The notes beneath the pieces were generated by a model that did no database searches, was not told the DNA's origin, and was given only the letters and a program-made list of their open reading frames with translations. Of a DNA stretch of 64,000 nucleotides, positions 16,341 through 25,846 are shown in pieces. The stretch's first letter is position 1; each line of letters begins with the position of its first letter. Source of the stretch: an uncultured Bacteroides sp. (GTDB lineage Bacteria; Bacteroidota; Bacteroidia; Cytophagales; Cyclobacteriaceae); assembly GCA_902168185.1 (NCBI GenBank), contig CABHOV010000046.1, forward strand, positions 1-64,000. The letters are read 5' to 3'. A program made the position numbers and the translations under genes.

Positions 16341-18758
16341 CTATTCGCTTTTCAAAATTTCGGCCGGGTTACGCTGAGCAGCCCGTATAGTCTGCGATCC
16401 AATCATGATGAACGCAATCGCCAAAACGGCCAGCAATCCACCAAACAATTCCGCTATACCAATGCGATCATGGAAAGGGAAATTGGTGAGCACTATATTT
16501 TCGAAAAATATGTAGGTTATAGGAAGCGCTATCAGTGCAGATATAGCAAGCATAACCACGAATCCGTGACTTAGCAAGAGCACTAAGTTGCCAGCGGTTG
16601 CACCTAATACTTTGCGTATGCTGATCTCCTTGATTCTGGTTTCAGTTGTGAATACAACCATTCCGAGCAATCCCAATGAAGCAATTGAGATGGCAATGAA
16701 TGAGAGGAAGCCGATAACTTTTATCATAGCAGAGAGTTCGTTGTAAGCATCTTCGATTGAGTCTTTATAAAACTGGGCATCGAATGGATGAACAGGATCA
16801 ACGCTTTTCCACACTTCCTGAATCTTTGCCATTGTCTCAATCGGGTTGTCGGTGTTAACGCGTACATTCACCAAGCCATCCCTCCCATCGCTTGTCAGAA
16901 ATGCATCCGGTGTGAGGTAGGTGAACACAACAGGTTCTATGTTTGAGTCGAGCTTGCTATAATGAAAGTCTTTTATGACGCCTACTATCGTAAGCTTTCT
17001 ATTATTCAAAAGCACCTCTTCGCCAATTGCTTTTTCCGGATCACCATTGCCAATGTTAAATTGCTTTAGTGTTTTTTCATTAACGATCAATTCGCTCGTA
17101 GCATCTTTCGTCACTGGCTTTGTAATAAAATTGTGACCTACGATTAGCTTGTAACCGTGAAGCGGTATATAATTCTCATCGACTATATTTAACAACACCA
17201 AGGCCGAATCGCGCAAACCTTTATATTTCAGGAAGCCGCCCCAGGCATTGCCGACACTGGTTAAGAGCCTCGACTGCGAAACTCCGGACACTTCCGGCAT
17301 GGCTCTCAGTTTGTTTATCAGAACCTCCGGTTTATTTTTTTGAAGATTGATGTTGAGAATGTTTTCGGTATTAAAGCCGAGATCGAAAGCAAGTATATCT
17401 TTATACTGAACATAACCGATGACTGTGCTGGTAATGAAGATCAATGTAAATGTATACTGCACTACCACCAGCGAGCGCCTAAAGCTAATGCCCTTGAATA
17501 CCTTTATAGAAGACGCATCTTTCAATGCATGCATGATGTTGACTTTCGCGAAAAATATAGCTGGTAAGAAGCCAGCCACTATACCCACCACCAAGGAAAA
17601 AGCAATAAATATCAACAGCATCGGCAATGTTATTTCGAGCTTTACCATTTTCAGAAGCTCGGGGGCGATGTCGATAAACTGCGGACGCAGCACCAGGAAC
17701 ATTGCGAAAGAAAGAAGAAGACTCACAAACGAAATGATCACAGCCTCAGCAAGGAACTGCATACATACCTGGCTCTTTCCTGCTCCTATCACCTTGCGTA
17801 AACCCACTTCCTTGTAACGTCTCATCGATCTGGCAATAGAGAGGTTGGTATAGTTGAAACATGCTGACAGTATCACCACGAGTGCTAATCCACTAATGAT
17901 CCACAGTACAACGCCAGGCATCGCAGGTCTTATAGAGTTCTCCAACTCCTCACCCACCATGATATCGTACAAGGGAAGAAGCGTGAGGTATATCTCTGCT
18001 TCTTTGTCCAGTTTGTTTTCCTCGGCACAGATCGCATCGATTTGTGCCTGAATGTTAGAAGCACTAAAATTCTTTGGGAGCAGTATATATACATAGTTTC
18101 TCTGCCAGACATTTCCCCACGTAAGAAGGTCTTGATCTTTCATGATGCGTGGTTCGATTGTGCTAAAGGAAACAAGCGATTCAAATTGGATATGTGAAAA
18201 GAATGGAACATCCTTCAGGATGCCTGTGACTTTGTAATCAAGGTCATTGATGTGAATGGTCTTACCGAAAGCATCTTCGGCACCGAAAAGTTTTTTCGCA
18301 GAGGTTTCCGTAAGTACAATGGAATAAGGTGAATGAAGCGCGGTAGCAGCATCGCCTTTCAACATCGTTAATGTAAAGATCCGAAGCACCGAAGGTTCAG
18401 CATATATACCCGTAAGCGGAATAACATTGCCGTTGATGCTTGCGTCACCCGAGAATTCAGTTTGTATCTTCGTAGCCTCCTCAACACCGGATACTTTTTC
18501 CTGTATCAGTCTGTCAATTTTTATAGAGGTTGATGCAAACTTACTGCTTTGGCCCTGCTTAAATTTAGCATGTGAAGTAATGCGATATATACGGCTGCCC
18601 TTCTCGTTGAATGTATCGTATGATAGCAGGTCGTGCACGAAAGCGATGAGCAACAAACCAACCGACATGCCTATAGCAAGGCCAACGATATTGATTATGG
18701 AGAACAACTTATTGCGCATGATACTGCGCACCGATGTCTTAATATAGCTTGCTATCAT
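16341..18758 (-). CDS. FtsX-like ABC transporter permease (MacB-type, no ATPase)
   Basis: An 805-residue inner-membrane protein of the MacB/FtsX type common in Bacteroidota. It has TM1 at about 20-42 (FSIINIVGLAIGMSVGLLLIAF), a periplasmic MacB_PCD domain, three TMs (about 285-410), a second N-terminal-like TM near 430 with another periplasmic domain (about 455-680), and a final three-TM FtsX block containing SIRKVLGATAGNLVLLLS. The duplicated layout and length are normal for this group. These proteins work with a MacB-like ATPase, which is not next to it. The histidine kinase/LytTR pair upstream on the same strand may control it. Confidence 0.9.
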   Translation of the reverse strand: MIASYIKTSVRSIMRNKLFSIINIVGLAIGMSVGLLLIAFVHDLLSYDTFNEKGSRIYRITSHAKFKQGQSSKFASTSIKIDRLIQEKVSGVEEATKIQTEFSGDASINGNVIPLTGIYAEPSVLRIFTLTMLKGDAATALHSPYSIVLTETSAKKLFGAEDAFGKTIHINDLDYKVTGILKDVPFFSHIQFESLVSFSTIEPRIMKDQDLLTWGNVWQRNYVYILLPKNFSASNIQAQIDAICAEENKLDKEAEIYLTLLPLYDIMVGEELENSIRPAMPGVVLWIISGLALVVILSACFNYTNLSIARSMRRYKEVGLRKVIGAGKSQVCMQFLAEAVIISFVSLLLSFAMFLVLRPQFIDIAPELLKMVKLEITLPMLLIFIAFSLVVGIVAGFLPAIFFAKVNIMHALKDASSIKVFKGISFRRSLVVVQYTFTLIFITSTVIGYVQYKDILAFDLGFNTENILNINLQKNKPEVLINKLRAMPEVSGVSQSRLLTSVGNAWGGFLKYKGLRDSALVLLNIVDENYIPLHGYKLIVGHNFITKPVTKDATSELIVNEKTLKQFNIGNGDPEKAIGEEVLLNNRKLTIVGVIKDFHYSKLDSNIEPVVFTYLTPDAFLTSDGRDGLVNVRVNTDNPIETMAKIQEVWKSVDPVHPFDAQFYKDSIEDAYNELSAMIKVIGFLSFIAISIASLGLLGMVVFTTETRIKEISIRKVLGATAGNLVLLLSHGFVVMLAISALIALPITYIFFENIVLTNFPFHDRIGIAELFGGLLAVLAIAFIMIGSQTIRAAQRNPAEILKSE

Positions 18759-18903
18759 GATCCCGTTATTTAATCAGTTTTGCTTTCCTGTAATTAACTT
18801 GTTATGTCAATACAAATTAGGATTGAGCATCGAAAGAAGAAAATAAGTTTTACCGGATACCAAAAGCTGAATGCTGAATGACGTTTTTCAACACCTGAAG
18901 TTC

Positions 18904-19689
18904 TCATTCTTTACCCAACCATTCTTTGAAGTGAGAAACCCTGTCGCCACTAACGGTAACCTCTTGCTTTGTTTTTGGAACCAAGTCCAGCTTAAGTTTT
19001 CCTGCAGATATAGTGTGTATCATTTGAATCGAATTCAGCGATACAATGAATTGCCTGCTGACGCGAAAAAACTGTTTAGGTTCGATGACCTGCATAAGTC
19101 TATCAAGGCTGTAATCAACAGGAAGAGTCGCACCATCATTTGTAACCAACAAAACTGTTTTCTCCTCAAGATGAAAATAGGCAATACTTTCAGTTTTGAT
19201 TGATCTGATCTTGGTTCCAACCGTTACCATAAATCTATCTTTGAACTGCGAATTATTTTGTTGGCTTAACTGGTTGATCAATGTCTTAATATATACTTGC
19301 GTTGATCCTGATTGCAATTCATGGTTGGATCTCAAAGACATGAATTTAGTAAGCGCCACAGCAAGTTCAGTGTAGTTGACAGGCTTAAGCAAGTAGTCGA
19401 TGCTGTTGACCTTAAAAGCCTTGATCATATATTCATCGAAAGCGGTTGTAAAGATTATCGGAGTCGTCAGGTTCAACTGACTGACGATTTGAAAACTGTC
19501 ACCATCTTCCAAGTGAATGTCCATGAAGATAAGATCAACCGGAGTAGTCGGGTTTGCTGTGAACCATGCTATCGCTTCTGCTACAGAAGCGATTTGAGCA
19601 AGCACATGGATTGAAGCGTCATACTTGTTTACAAGCGAGATCAGTCGTTGAGCTGTCAGCCGCTCATCTTCGATTACTATAACATTCAT
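18904..19689 (-). CDS. LytTR-family response regulator
   Basis: A 261-residue response regulator. The receiver domain (about 1-118) has the acidic pair in VIVIEDERL, the phosphoacceptor D57 in LIFMDIHLEDGDS, T in FTTAFDEY and K in YLLKPVNY. A linker leads to a C-terminal LytTR DNA-binding domain (about 155-258): DRFMVTVGTKIRSIKTESIA, the TLPVDYSLDRLMQVI helix and FFRVSRQFIVSLNSI. LytTR proteins bind tandem direct repeats near promoters. It overlaps the kinase gene by 4 bp, so the two form a coupled pair; the FtsX-like permease follows 145 bp downstream and is a likely target. Confidence 0.95.
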   Translation of the reverse strand: MNVIVIEDERLTAQRLISLVNKYDASIHVLAQIASVAEAIAWFTANPTTPVDLIFMDIHLEDGDSFQIVSQLNLTTPIIFTTAFDEYMIKAFKVNSIDYLLKPVNYTELAVALTKFMSLRSNHELQSGSTQVYIKTLINQLSQQNNSQFKDRFMVTVGTKIRSIKTESIAYFHLEEKTVLLVTNDGATLPVDYSLDRLMQVIEPKQFFRVSRQFIVSLNSIQMIHTISAGKLKLDLVPKTKQEVTVSGDRVSHFKEWLGKE

Positions 19690-20789
19690 AACAGCGGAAT
19701 TTTTACCATAAACAATTCTTCATCCTGTGTAATTTTTACGGGGCTTTTGGTAAGAAGTTGATACCGGTTTTTAATATTTCCCAAACCAATTCCTGTTGAT
19801 GTGGTTCTTTCAATTTCATTTCTGGGTCGTATAGGGTTTGTAACAACCAGGTGATTCTCCTTAATTAAAATCGTGACAATCAAGGGTTCTTTCTGTGACA
19901 TACGATTATGCTTAACACAGTTCTCAATCAGAAGCTGCAAGGTCAATGGAGCAATACGATATTTTTCAGCTTGCTCATCTGTTATATATATCTTCACATC
20001 AAACTTGCTCTCAAACCTGATCTTCAGCAGGAATGTATAAGACTCAAGGAAATCCAGTTCTGTCTTTAAGTATACTGTATCGTTGTCCTTCTGTTCAAGA
20101 ATATACCGGTATGCTTTGGAGAGTTGATCTATAAATTTTTCAGAAAGGTGTGGATCAACATGAACGAGAGAAGATAGTATACTCAGGCTGTTGAAAAGAA
20201 AGTGTGGGCTAACCTGATTCTTCAAAGCTTCGAATTGGGCCATGGCATTTTCCCGTTTAAGTTGCTCGGTCTGAATTTCCATATAGCGCATTCTATAATG
20301 CGACTTGCGATTTAGTATCAGATAAAAAATGGAAATGGAAATGACAATAGTAAGCCCGGTGTTTGTTCGTCTCAAGGCATTCCACCATGCAAACTGAGGT
20401 GGCCTGTTGCCGGGTCTGCGAATTTCTTCCTGACTCAAGGGCTCGGTCAACATTGACCAGAACTTGACATTGAGCTTAAAGAGAAGTTGTGATAACAATA
20501 CTGCTACCAAGGCAACAACGATAGACAAAGCAATTGTCTTGATCCGCAACTCAAGCATACCCGGCCCTATGATTTTTTCAGAATAATCAATAATGCGATC
20601 GATCGCTATAATAAGCAATGCATAAAATATGAAGTTCACAATCGCCGGGAATACAAGGAACTGTACATTCTTCCAATGCGCCAGGGGAATGTTGGCAGAA
20701 ATTGTAATGGGGTAATATATACATAGCACAGTCAGCGCCAGGTACATCGCCTGCTTAAAACTTATCTTTCCCTGCACCGGATCAGTCAT
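19686..20789 (-). CDS. LytS-type sensor histidine kinase
   Basis: A 367-residue inner-membrane kinase with four predicted TMs (about 12-32, 43-63, 83-105, 143-162) and a short extracytoplasmic loop that carries no recognisable sensor domain. The His_kinase (PF06580-type) domain starts with ENAMAQFEALKNQVSPHFLF, the phosphoacceptor being H196, and the ATP-binding region has LQLLIENCVKHN (N box) and GIGLGNIKNRY (G box). It phosphorylates the LytTR regulator encoded directly after it with a 4-bp overlap. The signal is unknown; such kinases often respond to envelope state. Confidence 0.94.
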   Translation of the reverse strand: MTDPVQGKISFKQAMYLALTVLCIYYPITISANIPLAHWKNVQFLVFPAIVNFIFYALLIIAIDRIIDYSEKIIGPGMLELRIKTIALSIVVALVAVLLSQLLFKLNVKFWSMLTEPLSQEEIRRPGNRPPQFAWWNALRRTNTGLTIVISISIFYLILNRKSHYRMRYMEIQTEQLKRENAMAQFEALKNQVSPHFLFNSLSILSSLVHVDPHLSEKFIDQLSKAYRYILEQKDNDTVYLKTELDFLESYTFLLKIRFESKFDVKIYITDEQAEKYRIAPLTLQLLIENCVKHNRMSQKEPLIVTILIKENHLVVTNPIRPRNEIERTTSTGIGLGNIKNRYQLLTKSPVKITQDEELFMVKIPLL

Positions 20790-21067
20790 ATAAATACGAA
20801 TATATTATAACCAAAAGAATGAGTACGTTTCAACTCATACCTGGCATTCTGAGTTACGGAAATAGTTTGTTGAATGCCAATTTTTAAGGCCTGAATCTTA
20901 AAGTCTATTCATAATTCAATTCCCGCCATCCGCTTGCAAAAGATAACGTATGAATCCACTTTATCAACCCTATAGCGCACCACTAATTGTTGTTGGGTCT
21001 GAATCTAAAATCAATCATGAACCCACTTGACGATTTATGCAATACACATATCTTTGTTTTCTGTGTT

Positions 21068-21898
21068 ATGAACTTTCATACTTATTCACCACCGGCAGAC
21101 CTTACTGATTATGTCAGATGTTTTTGGGTATTAGAAAGTACTCAACCCGTAACCTTTCCGTTCCTCCATCGCGCAACCGCAGAGTGCTGTCCGGAATTAA
21201 TTTTTTATTATAAGGGAGAAGTAAATGTATATAGATCCGAATCAAATCTCGAAAAGACATTTACTTCAGGACTATACGCGCAATCACAGGCTTTCAGAAA
21301 GTTTGCAATTGATAAAGCATTCGGAATGCTCGGTGTTTACCTTTATCCGCAAGCACTGCCATTGCTATTTAATATACCCGCCAAAAACCTAAGCGACTAT
21401 AACCTTGACATAACAAGCCTTTTTGGAAAGGAAGGAAGTATCTTGGAAGATAAAGTGATGTGTGCCACTTCCCACCATGTACGCATTGAACTCATTTCCG
21501 ATTTCTTAAAAAGAAGATTAATACAACTTGAAAAAAAATCGACTTACCTAAGCTCAATCATCCGCCAGACAATTACTACCGGCACGATGCAACCCGTAAG
21601 TGAGATGGCTCATGCTTGTAATTTGTCAGTACGCCAAATAGAAAGAGACTTTAAGTCACTTTCCGGTTTCAGTCCCAGACTGTTTTCAAAACTCACCAGG
21701 TTCAGATCCCTCATGGAGAACCTTCCTTCCAAAGTATATTCCATGACCGATCTCGCCTATGAGTTTAACTACTATGATCAGTCTCACTTTATCAATGAGT
21801 TCAAGCGATTCACTGGGCTCTCCCCTACACAATATATTAAAGACCGTCTGCTTGTCGACAACGAAAGGATGACACCGGAGACGAATGATGGTTTGTAA
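21068..21898 (+). CDS. AraC-family transcriptional regulator
   Basis: A 276-residue regulator. The N-terminal domain (about 1-120) is of the DUF6597 type: SPPADLTDYVRCFWVLES, RATAECCPELIFYYKGE. The C-terminal AraC domain (about 170-270) has QPVSEMAHACNLSVRQIERD (first HTH) and the second HTH SMTDLAYEFNYYDQSHFINE with the signature FKRFTGLSPTQY. The start was set at ATG 21068, since MNFHTYSPP fits the family N-terminus; ATG 21017 in the same frame is possible. It precedes a small membrane protein gene and may control that or itself. Confidence 0.88.
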   Translation: MNFHTYSPPADLTDYVRCFWVLESTQPVTFPFLHRATAECCPELIFYYKGEVNVYRSESNLEKTFTSGLYAQSQAFRKFAIDKAFGMLGVYLYPQALPLLFNIPAKNLSDYNLDITSLFGKEGSILEDKVMCATSHHVRIELISDFLKRRLIQLEKKSTYLSSIIRQTITTGTMQPVSEMAHACNLSVRQIERDFKSLSGFSPRLFSKLTRFRSLMENLPSKVYSMTDLAYEFNYYDQSHFINEFKRFTGLSPTQYIKDRLLVDNERMTPETNDGL

Positions 21899-22084
21899 AT
21901 ATACCCTTCGCATCCGCTGGTATTTTTAAGGCGTTATTCCGTTGATTCAAAACAATTGACGATGTCGTAATCTTCCAATCAAGACTATTCCTATCGGTTT
22001 AGGTTTGCCAGAAATATCGAGGCCAGTCGTCTCTTGCATTTTTTACGATGTAGATCAGTTCACAAATATTAAACCTTGAAAAAA

Positions 22085-22468
22085 ATGGAAATGAAACGTC
22101 TAATTCAGATCAACATATTGTTACAAGTTACCGGTATAACTACAGGGCGAGCCGCGGCGCTCTTGCCTTTATTCCTGGGGTTGATAAGTATAATTATTGG
22201 TTGGATAATCGTGGCTCGCTCACAGGGTCGAATCGGATATGGACGACCTGGTGCTATCACTTCGCTTGCCCTGGCATTGATCGACATAATTCTAAGTGGC
22301 ATTCATTTAATTCGTACAAGTGACAGTAGTATCGGCACCGGCTCCGGACGACTTGGCGCCATCGTGGCGCTTGTCATAGGCGTGATTGGCATTATACTCG
22401 GCAGTCGTGCCTTGGTACGATCACGACAGAACGGCACGATCAGTAGTAAAGAAAAATCATCGTCATAA
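22085..22468 (+). CDS. Small integral membrane protein of unknown function
   Basis: A 127-residue protein with three or four hydrophobic segments (about 23-42 ALLPLFLGLISIIIGWIIVA, 58-78, and 90-112 GAIVALVIGVIGIILGSRAL). Two segments share the pattern GRxGAI followed by a hydrophobic helix, pointing to an internal duplication. It resembles DUF6223-type proteins I recall next to regulators in Bacteroidota, but this is unsure. The start was set at ATG 22085; ATG 22091 is equally possible. It lies 190 bp after the AraC gene. Its role is unknown. Confidence 0.6.
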   Translation: MEMKRLIQINILLQVTGITTGRAAALLPLFLGLISIIIGWIIVARSQGRIGYGRPGAITSLALALIDIILSGIHLIRTSDSSIGTGSGRLGAIVALVIGVIGIILGSRALVRSRQNGTISSKEKSSS

Positions 22469-22528
22469 GTTACCGGACCCTGATATAAAACTTGAGGTTC
22501 GAAGTGTTGCTTTTATCAAACCATCCTC

Positions 22529-22560
22529 ATACATTCAACTAATCTTTTAGTTAAATGTAT
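22529..22560 (+). terminator. Hairpin between membrane-protein gene and PD40 gene
   Basis: ATACATTCAACTAA (22529-22542) pairs with TTAGTTAAATGTAT (22547-22560), 13 of 14 positions matching, with a 4-base loop. It ends 25 bp before the PD40 start codon. It may end the upstream transcript, or form a hairpin in the leader of the next gene; there is no T-run. Confidence 0.45.
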
Positions 22561-22585
22561 AACTATAGAATGGTGGCATTTTGCA

Positions 22586-23485
22586 ATGAAAAAAAATATA
22601 CACTTCACTTTTATTATTGGTCTTCTATACTTTGCATTACAAACTTATGGACAGCAGCCGCGCGTAAAGTATCTCAACGAACTTCCGCCCGGCACAACTC
22701 CTAAAGTATTTGCTCCCGGTAGGGTCTCAACCGAAAACGAGTTTGAATTCGGAGCAGTTTTCTCCAATGACAACAACACGTTTTACTACGGTGTTGAAAT
22801 CAATCGCAAGGCAGAAACCCGCATGATGAAATTTGAAAACGGAAGTTGGAGTCAACCTGTTAAAATCCTTTTCCATGAGGTATATAACTACAACGATCCT
22901 TTCCTGACGCCAGATAACAAGAAGCTGTTTTTTATTTCCGACAAACCCTTGACTGGTATAGGGCCTAAAAAAGATTATGACATCTGGTACATTGAACAGC
23001 AGGACGGAAAATGGTCTGAGCCAAAAAATGCAGGTAAGAATATCAACTCTGGCAAGAATGAATACTACATTTCATTTACGAAAACGGGCAAGATATATTT
23101 CTCTTCCAATAGAGAAGACCTTGAGAGTAAAAACAATTACGACATCTATTCGTCTGAATTGAAAAATGGAGAATTTCAGCCACCCATTAAACTAAGTTCA
23201 CAGATTAATACGGCTTCCTATGAAGCAGATGTTTTTGTAGCTCCGGATGAGTCGTATATAGTATTTGCAGCAAATCGTCCCGGCGGATTAGGCAGCGGTG
23301 ATCTCTATGTAAGCTTCCGCAAACAGGATGGAACCTGGACATCATCGAAGAGCTTGGGAAATGCGATCAATACAGAGACCGATGACTTTTGTCCGTATGT
23401 AACTGCGGACGGCAACTATCTATTTTATGCAAGCCGGGGAGATATCTATTGGGTGTCCACGGATGTGATCAAAAAATTACGTTGA
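22586..23485 (+). CDS. Exported PD40 (WD40-like/TolB-like) beta-propeller protein
   Basis: A 299-residue exported protein. A signal peptide (1-22, ending TYGQQ) is followed by about five PD40 repeats, seen as NNTFYYGVEIN, NDPFLTPDNKKLFFISDKP, EYYISFTKTGKIYFSSNRE, EADVFVAPDESYIVFAANRP and CPYVTADGNYLFYASRG. The conserved DGxxLyFxSxRpGG-type turns are clear (VFAANRPGGLGSGDLYVS). Such propellers are common in the Bacteroidota periplasm or surface and act in binding, or with OmpA-like peptidoglycan anchors; no OmpA domain is present here. It appears to be a single gene with a strong terminator after it. Confidence 0.88.
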   Translation: MKKNIHFTFIIGLLYFALQTYGQQPRVKYLNELPPGTTPKVFAPGRVSTENEFEFGAVFSNDNNTFYYGVEINRKAETRMMKFENGSWSQPVKILFHEVYNYNDPFLTPDNKKLFFISDKPLTGIGPKKDYDIWYIEQQDGKWSEPKNAGKNINSGKNEYYISFTKTGKIYFSSNREDLESKNNYDIYSSELKNGEFQPPIKLSSQINTASYEADVFVAPDESYIVFAANRPGGLGSGDLYVSFRKQDGTWTSSKSLGNAINTETDDFCPYVTADGNYLFYASRGDIYWVSTDVIKKLR

Positions 23486-23537
23486 AATTCCATATAAGTT
23501 TTACTTAATACGTACAAGATCATCTTTTAATATAATC

Positions 23538-23578
23538 AACTATATATCAGTATTTATAAATTATACCGATATATAGTT
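23538..23578. terminator. AT-rich bidirectional terminator hairpin
   Basis: AACTATATATC (23538-23548) and GATATATAGTT (23568-23578) form a perfect 11-bp stem; four more pairs continue inside after one mismatch. It sits midway between the convergent PD40 gene and the cysteine-rich enzyme gene, 9 bp from the end of the latter. Despite the low GC, its position argues for a two-way terminator. Confidence 0.6.
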
Positions 23579-23586
23579 AACTCCCA

Positions 23587-25383
23587 TCAAGCGGGAAGTT
23601 TATATCCTACCAGCGATTCAACCTCTGCTTCACAACGATTTAAAGCCTCGTTAAAAATATCTGCACGCTGCTTTATAAAATCGGAAGATCGCTTTCTATA
23701 GTAGGAAATTCCGGCCAGTAAATTATCTCCAAATGCGCGCAATTCCCGAATCGTTTTTTCATTCGCAGATGTCAGCTGCTGGAGTTGCTCCTGGAGATAC
23801 GCTATATTAAGCGATAGCTCTTTGATAAACATGTGTGGCCTTTCACCATCCACTATATTGCAACGACCATAAATATAGTCTACCATTTCCTTCAGGGAAA
23901 CAACTTTATTGAAGTAGGCTACATTTGGTCCCGGGCACATGGTGATGCCTCGCATTTGTTTGAAAGGTGGTAATTTATAATGAGTAGTCACCGCATTGCT
24001 CAACCCAACGCACAAGCACTCTTTGGATACTATATCATTATACTGTGTCTCATACGCATCCGCTGGTAAATTCAGTGTTTGCAACTGCGAAATTTTCATT
24101 TTCTGATATAGATGTGACGCTGTACAAATCGGCTTATCAGTAAACTCCGTATTGGATACCAGGTGTTTTTCCGTGCACGGACTCCCTGGTTTACCGGCAC
24201 GGATGCGAGCCAACCTTTCCTTTTCTGAGCTTGTCCCTTTTAAATAATTAAAGCGTATGCCCAATGGAGAATTCTTGCTGAGCAATATATCATTTTCCCT
24301 TGCGGCACATAATTGATGCAATGTAGAATCATCCACGGTAGTGGCTTCCGGGCAAAGTAAAAATGGAGTCCCCCACCCTGTGCTGGCTACATCATAATAA
24401 GACAATAGAAGATTCGCTTCTTCAAAAGTTCCTATACCTCCCTGTACTGTGATTTTCAAAGGATGTGGCTCGGCAAAAGTGGCAAGTCCTTTCTGTTGCA
24501 TCACCGGATTATAAAGAGCGTGCAGTGAATCTTTCAATTCATTACGTCTGATCCTGAATTCCTCCAATATAGGACCGAGTAAACTTCCATCCGTGGCAAA
24601 TGCATGGCCGCCACAATTCAACCCCGATTCAATTCTGAATTCACTTACCCATATACCTTTCTTGGCCAGGTATTTTCCTTGAATGAGAGCAGAACGAAAG
24701 TCGCTTACTTTTACGACAACACTCTTGTCAAATATACCCCAGCCCTTTGGATGAAAAGCCTGCAACGTCTCCAGGTAATTAAACAATCGAGGATTAAGGC
24801 CTGCCGAGAATATCACAGCAGAATTTGTAAGATCACTATTAGCATATCCCCGAAGCGCAGCAAGCGCATCCGAAGAATCTGTGAGTATAGCACCATCCGC
24901 ATCATAATTATTCTTATCCACTTTCGTCATGATGTTAACATCGATGCGTCCCGCACGTACCTGCTTTCGAAGATAGTCAGCAAGCAACGACTTCCTGCTG
25001 CTGTCATTACTGCGCATCATCTCGATATATAGCAATCGAAGGCTATGCTCGTTGGGTAACATGTCGAAATATTTGGATATTTCAGAGCCTGCTTCAAACG
25101 CTGTGGAAACCAGTTTTTCCACTTGTTCCTTTACTATATCATTCATGAGATTCAAGTAATCTGTTATCCGTCTGGCGCGATAGTCATGTTCCTTCGGAGT
25201 GATCGGTATATAAGGTTTGTTCACTTCCTTATAATAATGCATACGCATCAGCTCAATGAGTTTGTCTTCGATGATAGAGATTACTGAATTTATACCATAG
25301 CGAGCCACCTTGATGGGAGAATCAATAGTATACGCTAATCCCAGTACCGGGATATGAAAGGTGTGCAGCGGTGTATTGTTCAT
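23587..25383 (-). CDS. Large cysteine-motif protein, TIM-barrel (nitronate monooxygenase-like) in part
   Basis: A 598-residue cytoplasmic protein with no signal peptide; I cannot name its family with certainty. The middle part looks like an FMN-type TIM barrel of the nitronate monooxygenase/FabK kind: SGLNCGGHAFATDGS (253-267, compare EAGGH) and ITVQGGIGTFEEANLLLSYY (311-330, phosphate-loop-like), then GWGTPFLLCPEATTVDD. Cysteines cluster after it at 344, 359, 403, 420, 456, 458 and 483 (KECLCVG, TMCPGPNVAY), which could hold an iron-sulphur centre. The N-terminal 180 and C-terminal 100 residues are helical. It is a single gene. A flavin- and perhaps Fe-S-dependent redox enzyme is inferred only. 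Confidence 0.55.
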   Translation of the reverse strand: MNNTPLHTFHIPVLGLAYTIDSPIKVARYGINSVISIIEDKLIELMRMHYYKEVNKPYIPITPKEHDYRARRITDYLNLMNDIVKEQVEKLVSTAFEAGSEISKYFDMLPNEHSLRLLYIEMMRSNDSSRKSLLADYLRKQVRAGRIDVNIMTKVDKNNYDADGAILTDSSDALAALRGYANSDLTNSAVIFSAGLNPRLFNYLETLQAFHPKGWGIFDKSVVVKVSDFRSALIQGKYLAKKGIWVSEFRIESGLNCGGHAFATDGSLLGPILEEFRIRRNELKDSLHALYNPVMQQKGLATFAEPHPLKITVQGGIGTFEEANLLLSYYDVASTGWGTPFLLCPEATTVDDSTLHQLCAARENDILLSKNSPLGIRFNYLKGTSSEKERLARIRAGKPGSPCTEKHLVSNTEFTDKPICTASHLYQKMKISQLQTLNLPADAYETQYNDIVSKECLCVGLSNAVTTHYKLPPFKQMRGITMCPGPNVAYFNKVVSLKEMVDYIYGRCNIVDGERPHMFIKELSLNIAYLQEQLQQLTSANEKTIRELRAFGDNLLAGISYYRKRSSDFIKQRADIFNEALNRCEAEVESLVGYKLPA

Positions 25384-25846
25384 AAACTATATTTGTATTG
25401 ACCGCAAAAGACCAGTATATACTCCCGACATCCTATGACAAAAATCATAGAACCGCAAAACTGAATATATTTTCCATCAGAGATTTTTCTATCATCAGAA
25501 CAAAACCGCAAGTTCAACGGTATGGATATGCTAAGAATGGTCATGCGTACACGTGTGGATAACCACGGGAAACCAACTGTGCTGAATGCACGGTTCTCTT
25601 TACCAGTGTGCTGGGATTAAGATTGAATTCCAGGAGACCCCATCTTTCTACAAATTCAATTGGAGGCGGAAAAAGATTACATCCATCAAAAAAGCGACCG
25701 CTTAGATTCAAAATTAATTGGTGGATCAAATAGAATCCTCAAAGTCCTCATCGTTTTTTTTTATTTTGTCTCCCCAAACTGGGGTAAACCTTATAATGCG
25801 TAGAATGCTAGGAGACGTGTGGAATTTGTTTCGGACCTTTGTATCA
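25384..25846. other. 460-bp divergent intergenic region
   Basis: This lies between the divergent cysteine-rich enzyme gene and the SARP regulator gene and must hold both promoters. Small dyads are visible: CTATGA/TCATAG near 25432-25450, GTGG-ATAA-CCAC near 25555-25566, and GTGC/GCAC near 25580-25592. No TAnnTTTG promoter box was found with confidence. A 62-codon leftward open frame here has no family likeness. The middle part (25540-25620) looks structured and is unexplained. Confidence 0.5.

Noticed and set aside
24604-25032. 142-codon open frame opposite the cysteine-rich enzyme gene
   Set aside because: Fully inside the larger gene, which has motif support; the protein is basic low-complexity.
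25540-25620. Possible group II intron end, from a stretch recalling intron-like hairpins
   Set aside because: No reverse transcriptase gene, no domain V hairpin that I could fold, and no second end were found.
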